Part shown: piece by piece, positions 7,372-16,128 of the stretch
Numbering within the stretch: the first letter of the stretch is position 1
Layout of the letters: every line of letters begins with the position of its first letter
DNA from: an uncultured Piscinibacter sp.
Lineage (GTDB): Bacteria; Pseudomonadota; Gammaproteobacteria; Burkholderiales; Burkholderiaceae_C
DNA: 64,000 nucleotides
Assembly: GCF_937952055.1 (NCBI RefSeq)
Contig: NZ_CALFYO010000021.1
Coordinates: 682,001 to 746,000 of the forward strand
Reading direction: 5' to 3'
The notes under the pieces: model-generated
What the model was told of the DNA's origin: nothing
What the model saw: the letters and a program-made list of their open reading frames with translations, nothing else
The model's database searches: none
Position numbers and translations under genes: made by a program

Positions 7372-9120
7372 ATGCGATCCCTTCTCACCGGCCTTGTACG
7401 CATCACCGTGTCGGCCCTCTGCGCGCTCACGGTCCTGCCTTGCGCCGCACAGTCCGGCTCCGCCGATCCGCTGAACACGAGCCCGCGCGGGCTGACCGAG
7501 ATGCCGAACATCGCCCGGCCGCGACCGATGAGCGCGACCGCGCCCCAGCCGACCGGCCCCGCCCAAGGCGCGCTCGCCCCGGTGACGAATGGCGTCGCCG
7601 TGCAGCCGGCTCTGCCACCCGATCCGGCTACCGCGCTCCAGCCCGTGGTGTTCGGCTCGCAGATGTTCACCGGTCGATTCGGGACCGAGCCCTTCGCCGG
7701 CTTCAATCCCGACTACCAGATCGCGATCGGCGACCGCCTCGCAATCCGCATGTGGGGGGCCTTCCAGTTCGATGCCGTGCTGATCGTCGACGCGAAGGGC
7801 AACGTGTTCATTCCTAACGTCGGCCCGGTCGCCGTGGCCGGTGTCCGCAACGGCGAACTGAGCCGGTTGATCGAGAACCAGGTCAAGCGGACCTTCCGCA
7901 GCAGCGTCGGCGTGTACGCATCGCTCGAGGCCGCCCAACCGGTCAAGGTCTACGTGACGGGTTTCGTGCGTGCCCCGGGCCTGTACGGCGGACTGTCTTC
8001 GAACTCGGTGCTCTACTACCTCGACCGTGCCGGCGGCATCGATCCAGACCGGGGCAGCTTCCTGCAGATCGACGTGCTGCGCGGGGGGCAGCGACACTCC
8101 ACGGTCAATCTGTACCAGTTCCTGCTCGAAGGCCGCATCGAGCCGCTGCAGCTCCAGGACGGCGACACCATCGTCGTGTTGCCGCGCAAGCACGCGGTGC
8201 GGGTGAGCGGCGAGGTGCTCAACCCCTACGTGTTCGAGTTTGATCGGCCGAACGTCGGCGCAGCCGAACTGCTCGCGATGGCCCGGCCGCGCCCCGGAGC
8301 CACGCACCTGAGCATCCTGCGAAACGTGGGCGCGGAGCGTCGCAGCGAATACCACGCGATCGCCGACGCCCAGAAGGTCGTCATCCAGGATGGCGACGAG
8401 GTCCGGGTCACGTCGGACAAGTACCCCGGCACGATCCTGGTGCGGATCGAGGGTGCGCACCTGGGTGAGCGCACCTTGGTTCTGCCCTACGGCTCGCAGC
8501 TGAAGGACGCCGTCGCCCGCCTCAAGCCCGCGCCGCAGGCGCGCGTCGAAGCGCTGCAGCTGTATCGACACTCGGTTGCACTGCGGCAGAAGGAACTGAT
8601 CGAGGCCTCGCTGCGCAGCCTGGAGACCTATGCGCTCACGGCCCGCTCGGCCACCAGCGAGGAGGCCGCTCTGCGCAGCCGCGAGGCGCAACAGATCCTC
8701 GAGTTCATCGAGCGCGCCCGCACCGTCCAGCCCAAGGGCCAGGTGATCCTGGCGCAGGGCAGCGAGTCGGGTGAACTGCTGCTCGAGGACGGCGATGTGA
8801 TTCGCCTGCCCGAACGCAGCCACCTCGTGCTCGTCAGCGGCGAGGTCATCTTCCCGAGCGCGCTCGCCTACGACAACAACGCCAGCGCCGAGGACTACGT
8901 GACCCGTTCCGGCGGCTACACGCAGGGCGCGGACCGTGCGAAGGTCCTCGTCGTTCGGCAGGACGGCAGCGTGGGCGACTCGCGAAACACGGCGCTTCAG
9001 CCCGGCGACGAGATCATGGTGATGCCCAAAATCGAGACCAAGAGCGTCGAGCTGACCCGCGGTATCACGCAGATCATTTACCAGATCGCGGTGGCGGCCA
9101 AAGTGCTGTTCGACCTCTGA
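7372..9120 (+). CDS. kpsD: polysaccharide export outer-membrane protein (KpsD/Wza family)
   Basis: This 582-residue protein starts with an N-terminal signal peptide (hydrophobic stretch to about residue 26 ending PCAAQS). A proline/alanine-rich linker follows, then a Poly_export domain beginning around YQIAIGDRLAIRMWG and several SLBB-like repeats (VYVTGFVRAPG, VRVSGEVLNPY, VLVSGEVIFPSA). It should form or gate the outer-membrane exit for the capsule. The cysteine in the signal region follows proline, so it is not a good lipobox and the protein may be a periplasmic/KpsD type rather than a Wza lipoprotein. The ATG at 7372 is five bases after kpsE. Confidence 0.9.
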   Translation: MRSLLTGLVRITVSALCALTVLPCAAQSGSADPLNTSPRGLTEMPNIARPRPMSATAPQPTGPAQGALAPVTNGVAVQPALPPDPATALQPVVFGSQMFTGRFGTEPFAGFNPDYQIAIGDRLAIRMWGAFQFDAVLIVDAKGNVFIPNVGPVAVAGVRNGELSRLIENQVKRTFRSSVGVYASLEAAQPVKVYVTGFVRAPGLYGGLSSNSVLYYLDRAGGIDPDRGSFLQIDVLRGGQRHSTVNLYQFLLEGRIEPLQLQDGDTIVVLPRKHAVRVSGEVLNPYVFEFDRPNVGAAELLAMARPRPGATHLSILRNVGAERRSEYHAIADAQKVVIQDGDEVRVTSDKYPGTILVRIEGAHLGERTLVLPYGSQLKDAVARLKPAPQARVEALQLYRHSVALRQKELIEASLRSLETYALTARSATSEEAALRSREAQQILEFIERARTVQPKGQVILAQGSESGELLLEDGDVIRLPERSHLVLVSGEVIFPSALAYDNNASAEDYVTRSGGYTQGADRAKVLVVRQDGSVGDSRNTALQPGDEIMVMPKIETKSVELTRGITQIIYQIAVAAKVLFDL

Positions 9121-9157
9121 TCGATTGCCAATTGCGCTCGTGCGCCAGGACAAGACC

Positions 9158-12100
9158 TTGAGCAACATCACGCCCAAGACCGCCGTCATTTCCATCCAGG
9201 ACCGCGGCCGGCCCTTCTACTTCGTGTTCCCCAGCGCCGAGGATCACATCCTCGCCACCATGCAGGAGACCGGCGGCTTCTACGAGCTCCAGATGCTGCG
9301 CGCGCTGCAGACCGTGCTGAGCCCGGGCGACCATGTTCTCGACGTGGGGGCCAACATCGGCACGCACGCTGTCTTCTTCGCCGGCATCACGGGCTGTCGG
9401 GTGACCGCCTTCGAGCCGGTGCCGGCCGTCGCCGCGCTGTTGCAGGAGAACCGTCGTATCAACGGGCTGGACGCGCTGATCGAGGTACGGGCCGAGGCCG
9501 TCGGCGCGCACTCTGGGACGGCGAGGGTGGTCTCCAGCGACGAGAAGAATTCCGGTGCCACGCGGCTGGCCGAGTCTGCCGACGGCATGCTGCCGCTGGT
9601 TGCGCTCGACGACATGCTCGGCACGCTGCCCACGGTGCGGCTGCTGAAGGTCGACGTGGAAGGCATGGAGGCCGAGGTGATCCGCGGTGCCACCGCACTG
9701 CTGGCACGCGACCAGCCGGTGGTGGCGTGCGAGTGCCTGAACCGCAGCGACTTCGAGCTGCTCGACGGCACGCTGCGGCCACTCGGGTACGTGGGCTGCA
9801 ACGTCTTCAATGCCAGCCCGACGTACGTGTTCCTGCCGGTGGCCGAACTGGCGCGCCGCCCCGAACTCCTGGCCCTGATCGCCGCCTCGCTGCTGACGGT
9901 GCGCGAGGATTCGCGCGCCGCGCTGCGGCAGGCCCGCGGAGCGGCGCGCAGCGCCGACGAGTCGGCCAAGGCAGTCGGCGAGCTTCGCACGCTGCAGCAG
10001 GCCGAAGTGAACCAGCGCACGCGGCAGGAACTGGCGGCGCTCGGCGAGCGGCTCGACCGCCAGTTCGCCGCGCTGGCGAACCTGCCCGGCCGCGCCGACA
10101 CGTTCGACGAACGGCTGGCCGCGCTCGACGAACGGCTGGCCGCGTTCGACGAACGGCTGGGCGCGTTCGAGGCCCAGCGACTGGCCGCGCTCGAGGCCGA
10201 ACTGCAGTCCACCCGCGCGCGCTTCGCGACACTGTCCGACGACGTGGTGCGGGCCGCTCGCGCGCAAAGCGAGGGCACGCGCCAGATCGTCGAGTCCATC
10301 GAGGGACTGCGCCTGGAGCACGGACTGCTGTCGAAGGACTACCAGCGCCGCATGACGCGCGCCGAGCGGCGCTTCGATAAGCTCCTCAATGGCCGCGTGT
10401 TCGGCAGCCTGCGACGCGTCAAGCGGTTCCTGCAGATCTTCGGCCTGATGCGCAACACCGACGCGGCGCCCCCCGCCCCGCAGACCGCACCCGCGGCCGC
10501 CGCTGCGGCCGCTGCGGTCGGCGCTCCGCGCCCGCCGACCGGTGCAGCGCCCGCCAGGGCGCCAGCGGCCCCCGCGGCTCCGGCAGCCCAGCCGGCCCCA
10601 CCGCCGGCGCCGGTGGTGGTGGACACCTCGTCGCCCGACACGCCGCTGCCGCGGCCCGACAAGGTGCGGCTCGCAGGCGTGGCCTACATGTCGCGCCCTC
10701 TGGGCGGCGTCACGGGCCATCACGAGACGCACTCCGGTCAGCCGCTCGTCAGCGTGATCATGACCTCGTTCAACACCGGGGCGCTGATCGAGCCGGCCAT
10801 CCGCTCCATCACCGCGCAGACCTGGACCAACCTCGAGCTGATCGTCGTCGACGACTGCAGCACGGACGACACCCGCGCCATCGTCGAGCGCCTTGCCGCG
10901 GAGGATCCACGGGTCAGGCTGTTCTGCTTCGGCGACAACCGGGGCACCTACTTCTGCAAGAACTTCGGCATCACCCGCTCGAAGGGCGTCGCGGTGACCT
11001 TCATGGACAGCGACGACACCTCGGACCCGAATCGCCTGGCACTGCAGTACGAGGCTCTGAACCGCCCTGGCATCGCCGTGAGCACGTGCAACCACATCCG
11101 CGTGGACACGGAGGGCAAGACGATCGAGATCAACGGCGTCACCGAGCGCATCGCCTACATCAGCCAGATGATCAAGCGCTCGGTGATCCGCGAGGTCGGC
11201 TACTTCGACAGCATCCGCACCTCGGCAGACGACGAGATGCTGCGCCGGATCAAGGCCACCTACGGCCCCGAGTCGCACTCCAACGTGAAGCGCGTGCTCT
11301 ACACGGCACTGCTGCGCGAGGGCTCGCTCACACGCGACCCGGAGAACGCCATCAACTTCATCGAGCCGCGGCGCGAGAACCAGAGCTTCCTGTCGCCGCA
11401 GCGGCGCCACTACGCCGCCATGGTGACGCGCTGGCACGAGTTCCTGTCGCAGAAGAGCCTGCGACCGTACATGCCCTTCCCGGTGGTGCGGCGCCCGTTT
11501 CCGGTCTACGGCAAGCTGGTGGTGGCGCCGGGCCGGTACGACCACAATGCCGTCTCGGCCTGCATCGCCAGCTTTCCGCCGCGCAAGGACAAGCTGCGCG
11601 AAGTGGTCGCGCGGCTGCTGCCGCAGGTCGACCACCTGTATGTCTACCTGAACGAGTACGAGGAAGTTCCCGACTTCCTGCGCCACTCGCGCATCACCGC
11701 GGAGCTCGGCGGCAAGGCGCGCGACCTGCGCGACAACGGCAAGTTCCACTTCATGCAGTCCCTGTCCTCGGGCTTCGTGTTGACCGTGGACGACGACATT
11801 GCCTACCCACCCGACTACGTCGAGACCCTGATCCGCAAGGTCGACTTCTACGAGCGGCGCGCCGTCGTGGGCCTGCACGGCACGATCTTCGCCAAGCCGA
11901 TCCGGAACTACTTCCGCGGGCGCACGCTGTACCACTTCGAGCACGAACTGCCGCACGACGTGGTGGTCAACCAGCTGGGCACGGGCACCGTGGCCTTCCA
12001 CACCGACCTGCTGCGCCCGGACATCGCCGAGTTCAAGACCACGGGCATGGCCGACGTCTGGCTGGCATTGGCCTGCAAGCGAATCGGCGCGCCGATGATC

Positions 12101-12346
12101 GCCATCGAACGGCAGGCCGGCTACCTGCAGTCGCTCGGCTTCGAGGAGTCGACCCTGTTCCGCGAGTTCCGCAAGGACGATACGCGCCAGACCAAGCTGG
12201 TGCGCTCGGTTGAACCCTGGAGCGAGGCCCTCGAGGGTGACATCGGATCCATCCTGGCCACGCGCGAGCGCACGCTGGGCGCGGCATTCGGCGCGCTGTT
12301 GCCGCGGCCGGCGCCGCCGTCTTCGGCCACGCCGGCGGAAGGCTGA
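9158..12346 (+). CDS. FkbM methyltransferase / GT2 / glycosyltransferase-like fusion protein
   Basis: This very large protein (1062 residues) combines four blocks. An FkbM-type SAM methyltransferase (about residues 15-235) has DVGANIGTH and LLKVDVEGMEAEV. A coiled-coil region (about 255-400) contains three exact heptads. An Ala/Pro-rich linker follows (about 440-505). A GT2 domain (about 525-730) has VSVIMTSFN, IVVDDCS and MDSDDTSD. A last domain (about 795-1040) has glycosyltransferase-like features, including TVDDDIAYPPDYV. No ATG precedes the methyltransferase core. I prefer TTG at 9158 because AGGA (9147-9150) lies seven bases upstream; TTG 9125 and GTG 9140 are alternatives. It probably elongates and methylates the capsule. 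Substrates are unknown. Confidence 0.85.
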   Translation: MSNITPKTAVISIQDRGRPFYFVFPSAEDHILATMQETGGFYELQMLRALQTVLSPGDHVLDVGANIGTHAVFFAGITGCRVTAFEPVPAVAALLQENRRINGLDALIEVRAEAVGAHSGTARVVSSDEKNSGATRLAESADGMLPLVALDDMLGTLPTVRLLKVDVEGMEAEVIRGATALLARDQPVVACECLNRSDFELLDGTLRPLGYVGCNVFNASPTYVFLPVAELARRPELLALIAASLLTVREDSRAALRQARGAARSADESAKAVGELRTLQQAEVNQRTRQELAALGERLDRQFAALANLPGRADTFDERLAALDERLAAFDERLGAFEAQRLAALEAELQSTRARFATLSDDVVRAARAQSEGTRQIVESIEGLRLEHGLLSKDYQRRMTRAERRFDKLLNGRVFGSLRRVKRFLQIFGLMRNTDAAPPAPQTAPAAAAAAAAVGAPRPPTGAAPARAPAAPAAPAAQPAPPPAPVVVDTSSPDTPLPRPDKVRLAGVAYMSRPLGGVTGHHETHSGQPLVSVIMTSFNTGALIEPAIRSITAQTWTNLELIVVDDCSTDDTRAIVERLAAEDPRVRLFCFGDNRGTYFCKNFGITRSKGVAVTFMDSDDTSDPNRLALQYEALNRPGIAVSTCNHIRVDTEGKTIEINGVTERIAYISQMIKRSVIREVGYFDSIRTSADDEMLRRIKATYGPESHSNVKRVLYTALLREGSLTRDPENAINFIEPRRENQSFLSPQRRHYAAMVTRWHEFLSQKSLRPYMPFPVVRRPFPVYGKLVVAPGRYDHNAVSACIASFPPRKDKLREVVARLLPQVDHLYVYLNEYEEVPDFLRHSRITAELGGKARDLRDNGKFHFMQSLSSGFVLTVDDDIAYPPDYVETLIRKVDFYERRAVVGLHGTIFAKPIRNYFRGRTLYHFEHELPHDVVVNQLGTGTVAFHTDLLRPDIAEFKTTGMADVWLALACKRIGAPMIAIERQAGYLQSLGFEESTLFREFRKDDTRQTKLVRSVEPWSEALEGDIGSILATRERTLGAAFGALLPRPAPPSSATPAEG
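10103..10165 (+). repeat. three tandem 21-bp repeats coding coiled-coil heptads
   Basis: Three consecutive 21-bp units (10103-10123, 10124-10144, 10145-10165) differ at only two positions and encode FDERLAA, LDERLAA and FDERLGA. Each unit is exactly one coiled-coil heptad, so gain or loss of a copy by slippage would keep both the frame and the helix register. They sit in the stalk between the methyltransferase and GT2 domains of the fusion protein. Confidence 0.9.
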
Positions 12347-12362
12347 GGAACGAGACGCGACC

Positions 12363-13286
12363 ATGCAGAACATCGCCATCACGGATCTCCCATCGCACGC
12401 CCAACCGGTACTGGTGGAGTTCGAGGGGCTGCGGCTGCCGGTGCACTACCGCAAGGGCTCGAGCCCCAACCTGGTGGTCGTGTTCCACGGCGCGGTGGAC
12501 CAGGCCAAGCGCCCGCTGCCCTTCTTCCAGCCGCACTTCTCGGTCGCCTCGGGGGCCCATCAGATCTCGATCTCGGACCCGACCCTGGCGCGCAGCACAG
12601 AGTTGAAGGCGGCGTGGTATGCCGGCGCGCACGACCTGCCGCTGCAGCAGGTCCTGCCGCGCTTCTTCGCGCGCCTCAGCCAGTTGCTGCAGGTGAAGCG
12701 CACCATCTACTTCGGCGCCTCCGCGGGCGGCTTCGCGGCGCTGTTCTACTCTCACGCGCATCCGGGCAGCCTGGCGCTGGTGGCGAACCCGCAGATCAAC
12801 CTGTTGAACTATCTCGAGGGCCCGATTACCTCGTACCGCGAACATTGCTGGCCTCGAGCGATCGATGCCACGGCGCTCGCGTCGCAGCTCTGTGTGAACG
12901 TCGCCGAGCTCTATGCGCAGTCCGTACCCAATTTCGTCTGCCTGCTCAATGCCGCTGGCGACCGATATCACCTCTACAACCAGACCCTCGATCTGGCGAA
13001 GGGCCTGAAGCCGGATGCGCGCAACCGCGTGATCCTGCACAGTGAGTATTACGGCATCCCGGGCCACAGCGGCTCGATCCCGATGCCGGCCTGCACGCCC
13101 TGGCTCAAGGCCGCGATGTACGCGCCCAACCTGTACGCCGACTCCATCCTGACCAAGCTGCACCAGCTGCGCGCACCGGCGGCGCCCCCCGCATCCACCC
13201 CGGCATCACCGGCGAAATCGGCCGCCGTGGATGCCGAGGACCTGCGCCTGGCCGATGCCGTGGCGCAGTGGCAGCTGACGCAATAA
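12363..13286 (+). CDS. alpha/beta-hydrolase-like protein of the capsule locus
   Basis: The 307-residue product has the outline of an alpha/beta hydrolase: an early strand ending LVVVFHGAVD (possible oxyanion region), and a nucleophile elbow GASAGG (residues 118-123, Ser120) after IYF. The C-terminal segment YGIPGHSGSIP offers a candidate histidine. It has no signal peptide, so it is probably cytoplasmic. An Ala/Pro-rich tail follows the domain. Hydrolases of this kind occur in capsule loci, where they may remove or transfer acyl groups or edit intermediates, but the substrate is unknown. ATG 12363 is 16 bases after the fusion protein and 20 bases before the GSCFA gene begins. Confidence 0.7.
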   Translation: MQNIAITDLPSHAQPVLVEFEGLRLPVHYRKGSSPNLVVVFHGAVDQAKRPLPFFQPHFSVASGAHQISISDPTLARSTELKAAWYAGAHDLPLQQVLPRFFARLSQLLQVKRTIYFGASAGGFAALFYSHAHPGSLALVANPQINLLNYLEGPITSYREHCWPRAIDATALASQLCVNVAELYAQSVPNFVCLLNAAGDRYHLYNQTLDLAKGLKPDARNRVILHSEYYGIPGHSGSIPMPACTPWLKAAMYAPNLYADSILTKLHQLRAPAAPPASTPASPAKSAAVDAEDLRLADAVAQWQLTQ

Positions 13287-13306
13287 GCTCTAGAGACGCA
13301 AACGCC

Positions 13307-14344
13307 ATGGCCGCCAATCCCTACTCCAAGCTCGCGCCGCGCGCCTACTGGCGCTCGGCGGTGTCGGACGTCCACTTCGCCGAACTCTCCGAGTTGTGGC
13401 AGCCGCTGCCGCTGACGCGGCAGGACAAGATCGCCACCGCAGGCTCGTGCTTCGCCCAGCACATCGGCAACAACCTGGCACGGCGCGGTGCGGCGTTCAT
13501 GGACCTCGAGCCGCCGCCGCCGTCGCTGTTCGCGTCGCTGGAGGACGCGCGACGGTTCGGCTACCGTGTGTACTCCTGCCGCTACGGCAACATCTACACC
13601 GCCCGGCAACTGCTGCAGCTCTTCGAGGAGGCGTTCGGCCGGCGCACTCCCGCCGAGATCGTCTGGCAGCGCGACGGCCGCTTCTTCGACGCGCTGCGGC
13701 CGAGCGTGGACGCGGTGGGACAGGCGAGCGCCGATCTGGTGCTCAAGCTGCGTCGGGCGCACCTGAAGCGTGTCCGCGCGATGTTCGAGACGCTGGACCT
13801 GTTCGTCTTCACGCTCGGCCTGACCGAAGCCTGGCTGTCGCGCGAGGACGGCACCAGCTTCCCGACGGCGCCGGGGACGATCTGCGGCGAGTTCGACCCG
13901 GCACGCTACGAGTTCCGCAACTTTGGCTACCCCGAGATCGCCGAAGACATGACGCGCTTCTGGACGGGCCTGCGCGAGGTCAACCCGCGCGCGCGGCTGC
14001 TCTTGACCGTGTCACCGGTGCCGCTCACCGCCACGGCCTCCGGAGAGCACGTTCTCGTCGCGACGACGTACTCGAAGTCGGTGCTGCGCGCCGTGGCCGG
14101 TGACCTGGCGAAGAACCTGCCCGACGCCTGGTACTTCCCGTCCTACGAGATCATCTCCTCGCACCCGTCCCGCGGCATGTTCTACGACCCGAACCTGCGC
14201 ACGGTCAACGAGTTCGGCGTGAACTACGTGATGAGCCACTTCTTCTCGGGAAGGCTCGCGCAGGAGTTCGGAGCCGGCGAGGCCGCCGCCCCGGAAGAAG
14301 ACCCCGAACTGGTATGCGACGAGGAGGCGCTCGACCCGAAGTGA
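13307..14344 (+). CDS. GSCFA-family protein (SGNH-like fold)
   Basis: The 345-residue protein carries the family-defining motif GSCFA (residues 46-50), followed by FTLGLTEAW and LTVSPVPLTAT, all typical of the GSCFA family. The family is thought to be related to SGNH/GDSL hydrolases, which would make the serine of GSCFA the likely nucleophile, with a role in adding or removing an O-acyl group on a glycan; this is family inference. ATG 13307 is preferred over a GTG 39 bases upstream, which would overlap the hydrolase gene. It is the last plus-strand gene before two opposing genes. Confidence 0.8.
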   Translation: MAANPYSKLAPRAYWRSAVSDVHFAELSELWQPLPLTRQDKIATAGSCFAQHIGNNLARRGAAFMDLEPPPPSLFASLEDARRFGYRVYSCRYGNIYTARQLLQLFEEAFGRRTPAEIVWQRDGRFFDALRPSVDAVGQASADLVLKLRRAHLKRVRAMFETLDLFVFTLGLTEAWLSREDGTSFPTAPGTICGEFDPARYEFRNFGYPEIAEDMTRFWTGLREVNPRARLLLTVSPVPLTATASGEHVLVATTYSKSVLRAVAGDLAKNLPDAWYFPSYEIISSHPSRGMFYDPNLRTVNEFGVNYVMSHFFSGRLAQEFGAGEAAAPEEDPELVCDEEALDPK

Positions 14345-14366
14345 ACACCTCGGCTCAGCCAGTCAC

Positions 14367-15101
14367 TCAGCCCTGCACCTTGTTGCACACCACCTTGGGC
14401 GCCGCGCGTCCGGCCCGGCGCGATGCCGGCACCTCGTTGTCGTCCGCCAGCCATTCGAAGCGGACGCGCACGTTGTCCGTGCGAATGCCGGTGTAGCCAT
14501 ACATCGTCTTGGCGGTCGGGAACGCGATACCTTCCCACACCACGTCACCGTCCACCCGCACGGTCAGCTTGCGGTTCTCGTCCAGGCTTGCCGCCAGCGT
14601 GCGCGGCTCGCCGACCTTGATCGGCGCCACCGGCTTTTCGAACCTGGCCGGCACCAGCTTGTAGCCCTTCACCCCGCACTGGGCGTGGGTCGTCTTGCCT
14701 TCGTTGACCTTCATCGAGACCACCAGTCCGGGCTCCGGCTCGATGCCCCACATGACGTAGATCACGTTGCAGCTGTCCTCGGCACGCAGCTTGACGCCGA
14801 GTTGCCGTCGCACGACACCCGACGCCAGCTTCGTCTCACCCGCGGCGGGGCCCAGGTACTCGAACTTGATCGCCCCGGCACTGTCGTCGGAACCTTTGAC
14901 GACCGCCCGCGAACTGGGCGAATTGATGACGAACCTGCCGCGGGCTTCCTTCTCGACCACGCCGTTGGTGACGCAGACGTCGCCTGCCTTCACGCCACGT
15001 TCACGCGGCTCGGCCACGGACATCAGCCCGAACGTCAGCAGCGGGACGGCGACCCAGAGTCGGGCGCGGCGGAAATCGCGGGAGTGTGCGGTCACGAGCA
15101 T
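14367..15101 (-). CDS. predicted secreted protein with four cysteines, function unknown
   Basis: I do not recognise this 244-residue protein. An N-terminal stretch LWVAVPLLTFGLMSVAEP looks like a signal peptide or anchor, and the mature part has exactly four cysteines, consistent with two disulfides in the periplasm or outside. The remainder is beta-rich; its end (YGYTGIRTDNVRVRFEW) is reminiscent of jelly-roll/laminin-G-like carbohydrate-binding or lyase folds, a weak impression only. The ATG at 15101 has GGAG about ten bases upstream; alternative starts further up lack this. It sits between GSCFA and DUF6270 genes inside the capsule locus, so a role in glycan binding or processing is plausible. 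Confidence 0.65.
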   Translation of the reverse strand: MLVTAHSRDFRRARLWVAVPLLTFGLMSVAEPRERGVKAGDVCVTNGVVEKEARGRFVINSPSSRAVVKGSDDSAGAIKFEYLGPAAGETKLASGVVRRQLGVKLRAEDSCNVIYVMWGIEPEPGLVVSMKVNEGKTTHAQCGVKGYKLVPARFEKPVAPIKVGEPRTLAASLDENRKLTVRVDGDVVWEGIAFPTAKTMYGYTGIRTDNVRVRFEWLADDNEVPASRRAGRAAPKVVCNKVQG

Positions 15102-15161
15102 GATGGGGTCTCCAGGTGAAGCGCGTTCAGTGCGTGCGCTGCTCAACGTCCGACCGCATCC

Positions 15162-15932
15162 TCACGCCGACAGACCCGCCACCGCGCCACGTCCATCGAG
15201 CTGCGCGGCCAGCGACGACCATAACGTGCGGTAGTACCCGATGTCGTAGTGGAATGGCGTCAGGTCCCACAGGTGCTCGCCACCGGCCAGCGCACCGGCA
15301 GCCCCGGGACCGATGATCGGCGCGTCCAGAGCCTGCGCCAGCCGCGCATAGGCCGCGTCCAGGTACTCGTTCCAGCGCAGGATCGGCGCGGTGTCGGGAA
15401 AGCCCCGAACTTCGCCCTCGGCCAGGTAGCGCATCGCGTAGGGGGCCGCATGCACGATGAAGCGTGTCTTCGGCAAGTCGGCGCGCAGGCGGTCGATCAG
15501 GGTCTCGAGGCTGTGCGCCTGGAGCCGCAGCCAGTCCGCGCTGAACGGGCTGGCGATACGCGGCAGGCGCTGCAGGCCATGTTCGGTGAGGAACTCCTTG
15601 CTCACCTTGGTGACCGTCAGCGCGCCGTCGTCGAAGAGGTAGGTGGCATGCCGCTCGTCGATCAGGTCCAGCACCAGCACCTCGGGCGCGTCCTTGGCGA
15701 GCACCCGGAAGTAGTCCTTGCGCGCGTCGAGCACGAAACGCCGATCGTCGAAGCGCTTGGCCACGTGCCCGGCAAGCTTGGCGACGACGCGTGCCGGCGG
15801 GCGGCCGGACATCGAGATCAGCGTGGCGCGGGAGACGTAGGGGCCGAGTTCCACCGCGTCCAGGGCCTGCGGAATGTGCGTGAACAGGTCTCGCGAGACG
15901 CAGGAGCCGAGGATTGCCAGCCTGTGCTTCAT
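15162..15932 (-). CDS. DUF6270 domain protein
   Basis: The 256-residue protein begins MKHRLAILGSCVSRD, the N-terminal signature of the DUF6270 family, in which a G-S-C/N-[VI]-[ST]-R-D block resembles an SGNH-type nucleophile motif. Later conserved-looking segments are VLDLIDERH and FHYDIGYY. The family is uncharacterised and is often met in capsule or teichoic-acid-like loci. GAGG five bases before the ATG at 15932 supports this start over an upstream one. It is transcribed away from the GT2 gene at 16129, with the unknown secreted gene 60 bases downstream. Confidence 0.75.
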   Translation of the reverse strand: MKHRLAILGSCVSRDLFTHIPQALDAVELGPYVSRATLISMSGRPPARVVAKLAGHVAKRFDDRRFVLDARKDYFRVLAKDAPEVLVLDLIDERHATYLFDDGALTVTKVSKEFLTEHGLQRLPRIASPFSADWLRLQAHSLETLIDRLRADLPKTRFIVHAAPYAMRYLAEGEVRGFPDTAPILRWNEYLDAAYARLAQALDAPIIGPGAAGALAGGEHLWDLTPFHYDIGYYRTLWSSLAAQLDGRGAVAGLSA

Positions 15933-16078
15933 CGATCCTCCCGACACGTCTTCCTCTGCACGCGCTGACACCCTTCAGGCCGCCGAGGACGGCAACGTGC
16001 CGCGTGTCGAACGGTGTCGGGATTCTATTCGTGGCCAGCGCCGGGGCTTGACTGCGCGGCCTGCGGCAGCGCTGACGC

Positions 16079-16084
16079 GATAAT
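16079..16084 (+). promoter_or_regulatory. candidate -10 box upstream of the GT2-kpsC pair
   Basis: In the 196-bp divergent spacer between the DUF6270 gene and the GT2 gene, GATAAT lies 44 bases before the ATG. A TTGACT string at 16048-16053 is a good -35 match but sits 25 bp away, too far for a normal sigma-70 pair, so the call is tentative. A TAGAAT on the opposite strand (16027-16022) could serve the DUF6270 gene. I see no other structure in the spacer. Confidence 0.3.
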
Positions 16085-16128
16085 CGCCGGCTCCCGCTTC
16101 CTCACCACGCCTTAGGCCCACCCGAACC

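Noticed and set aside
7372..7460. KpsD as a Wza-type lipoprotein
   Set aside because: The signal-region cysteine follows proline (LPC), which is a poor lipobox. An ordinary signal peptidase site after CAA is more likely.
9074..12382. A 1,102-codon open frame antisense to the FkbM/GT fusion gene
   Set aside because: High G+C makes the antisense frame open. Its translation is Arg/Gly/His-rich with no domains, while the sense frame has clear family motifs throughout.
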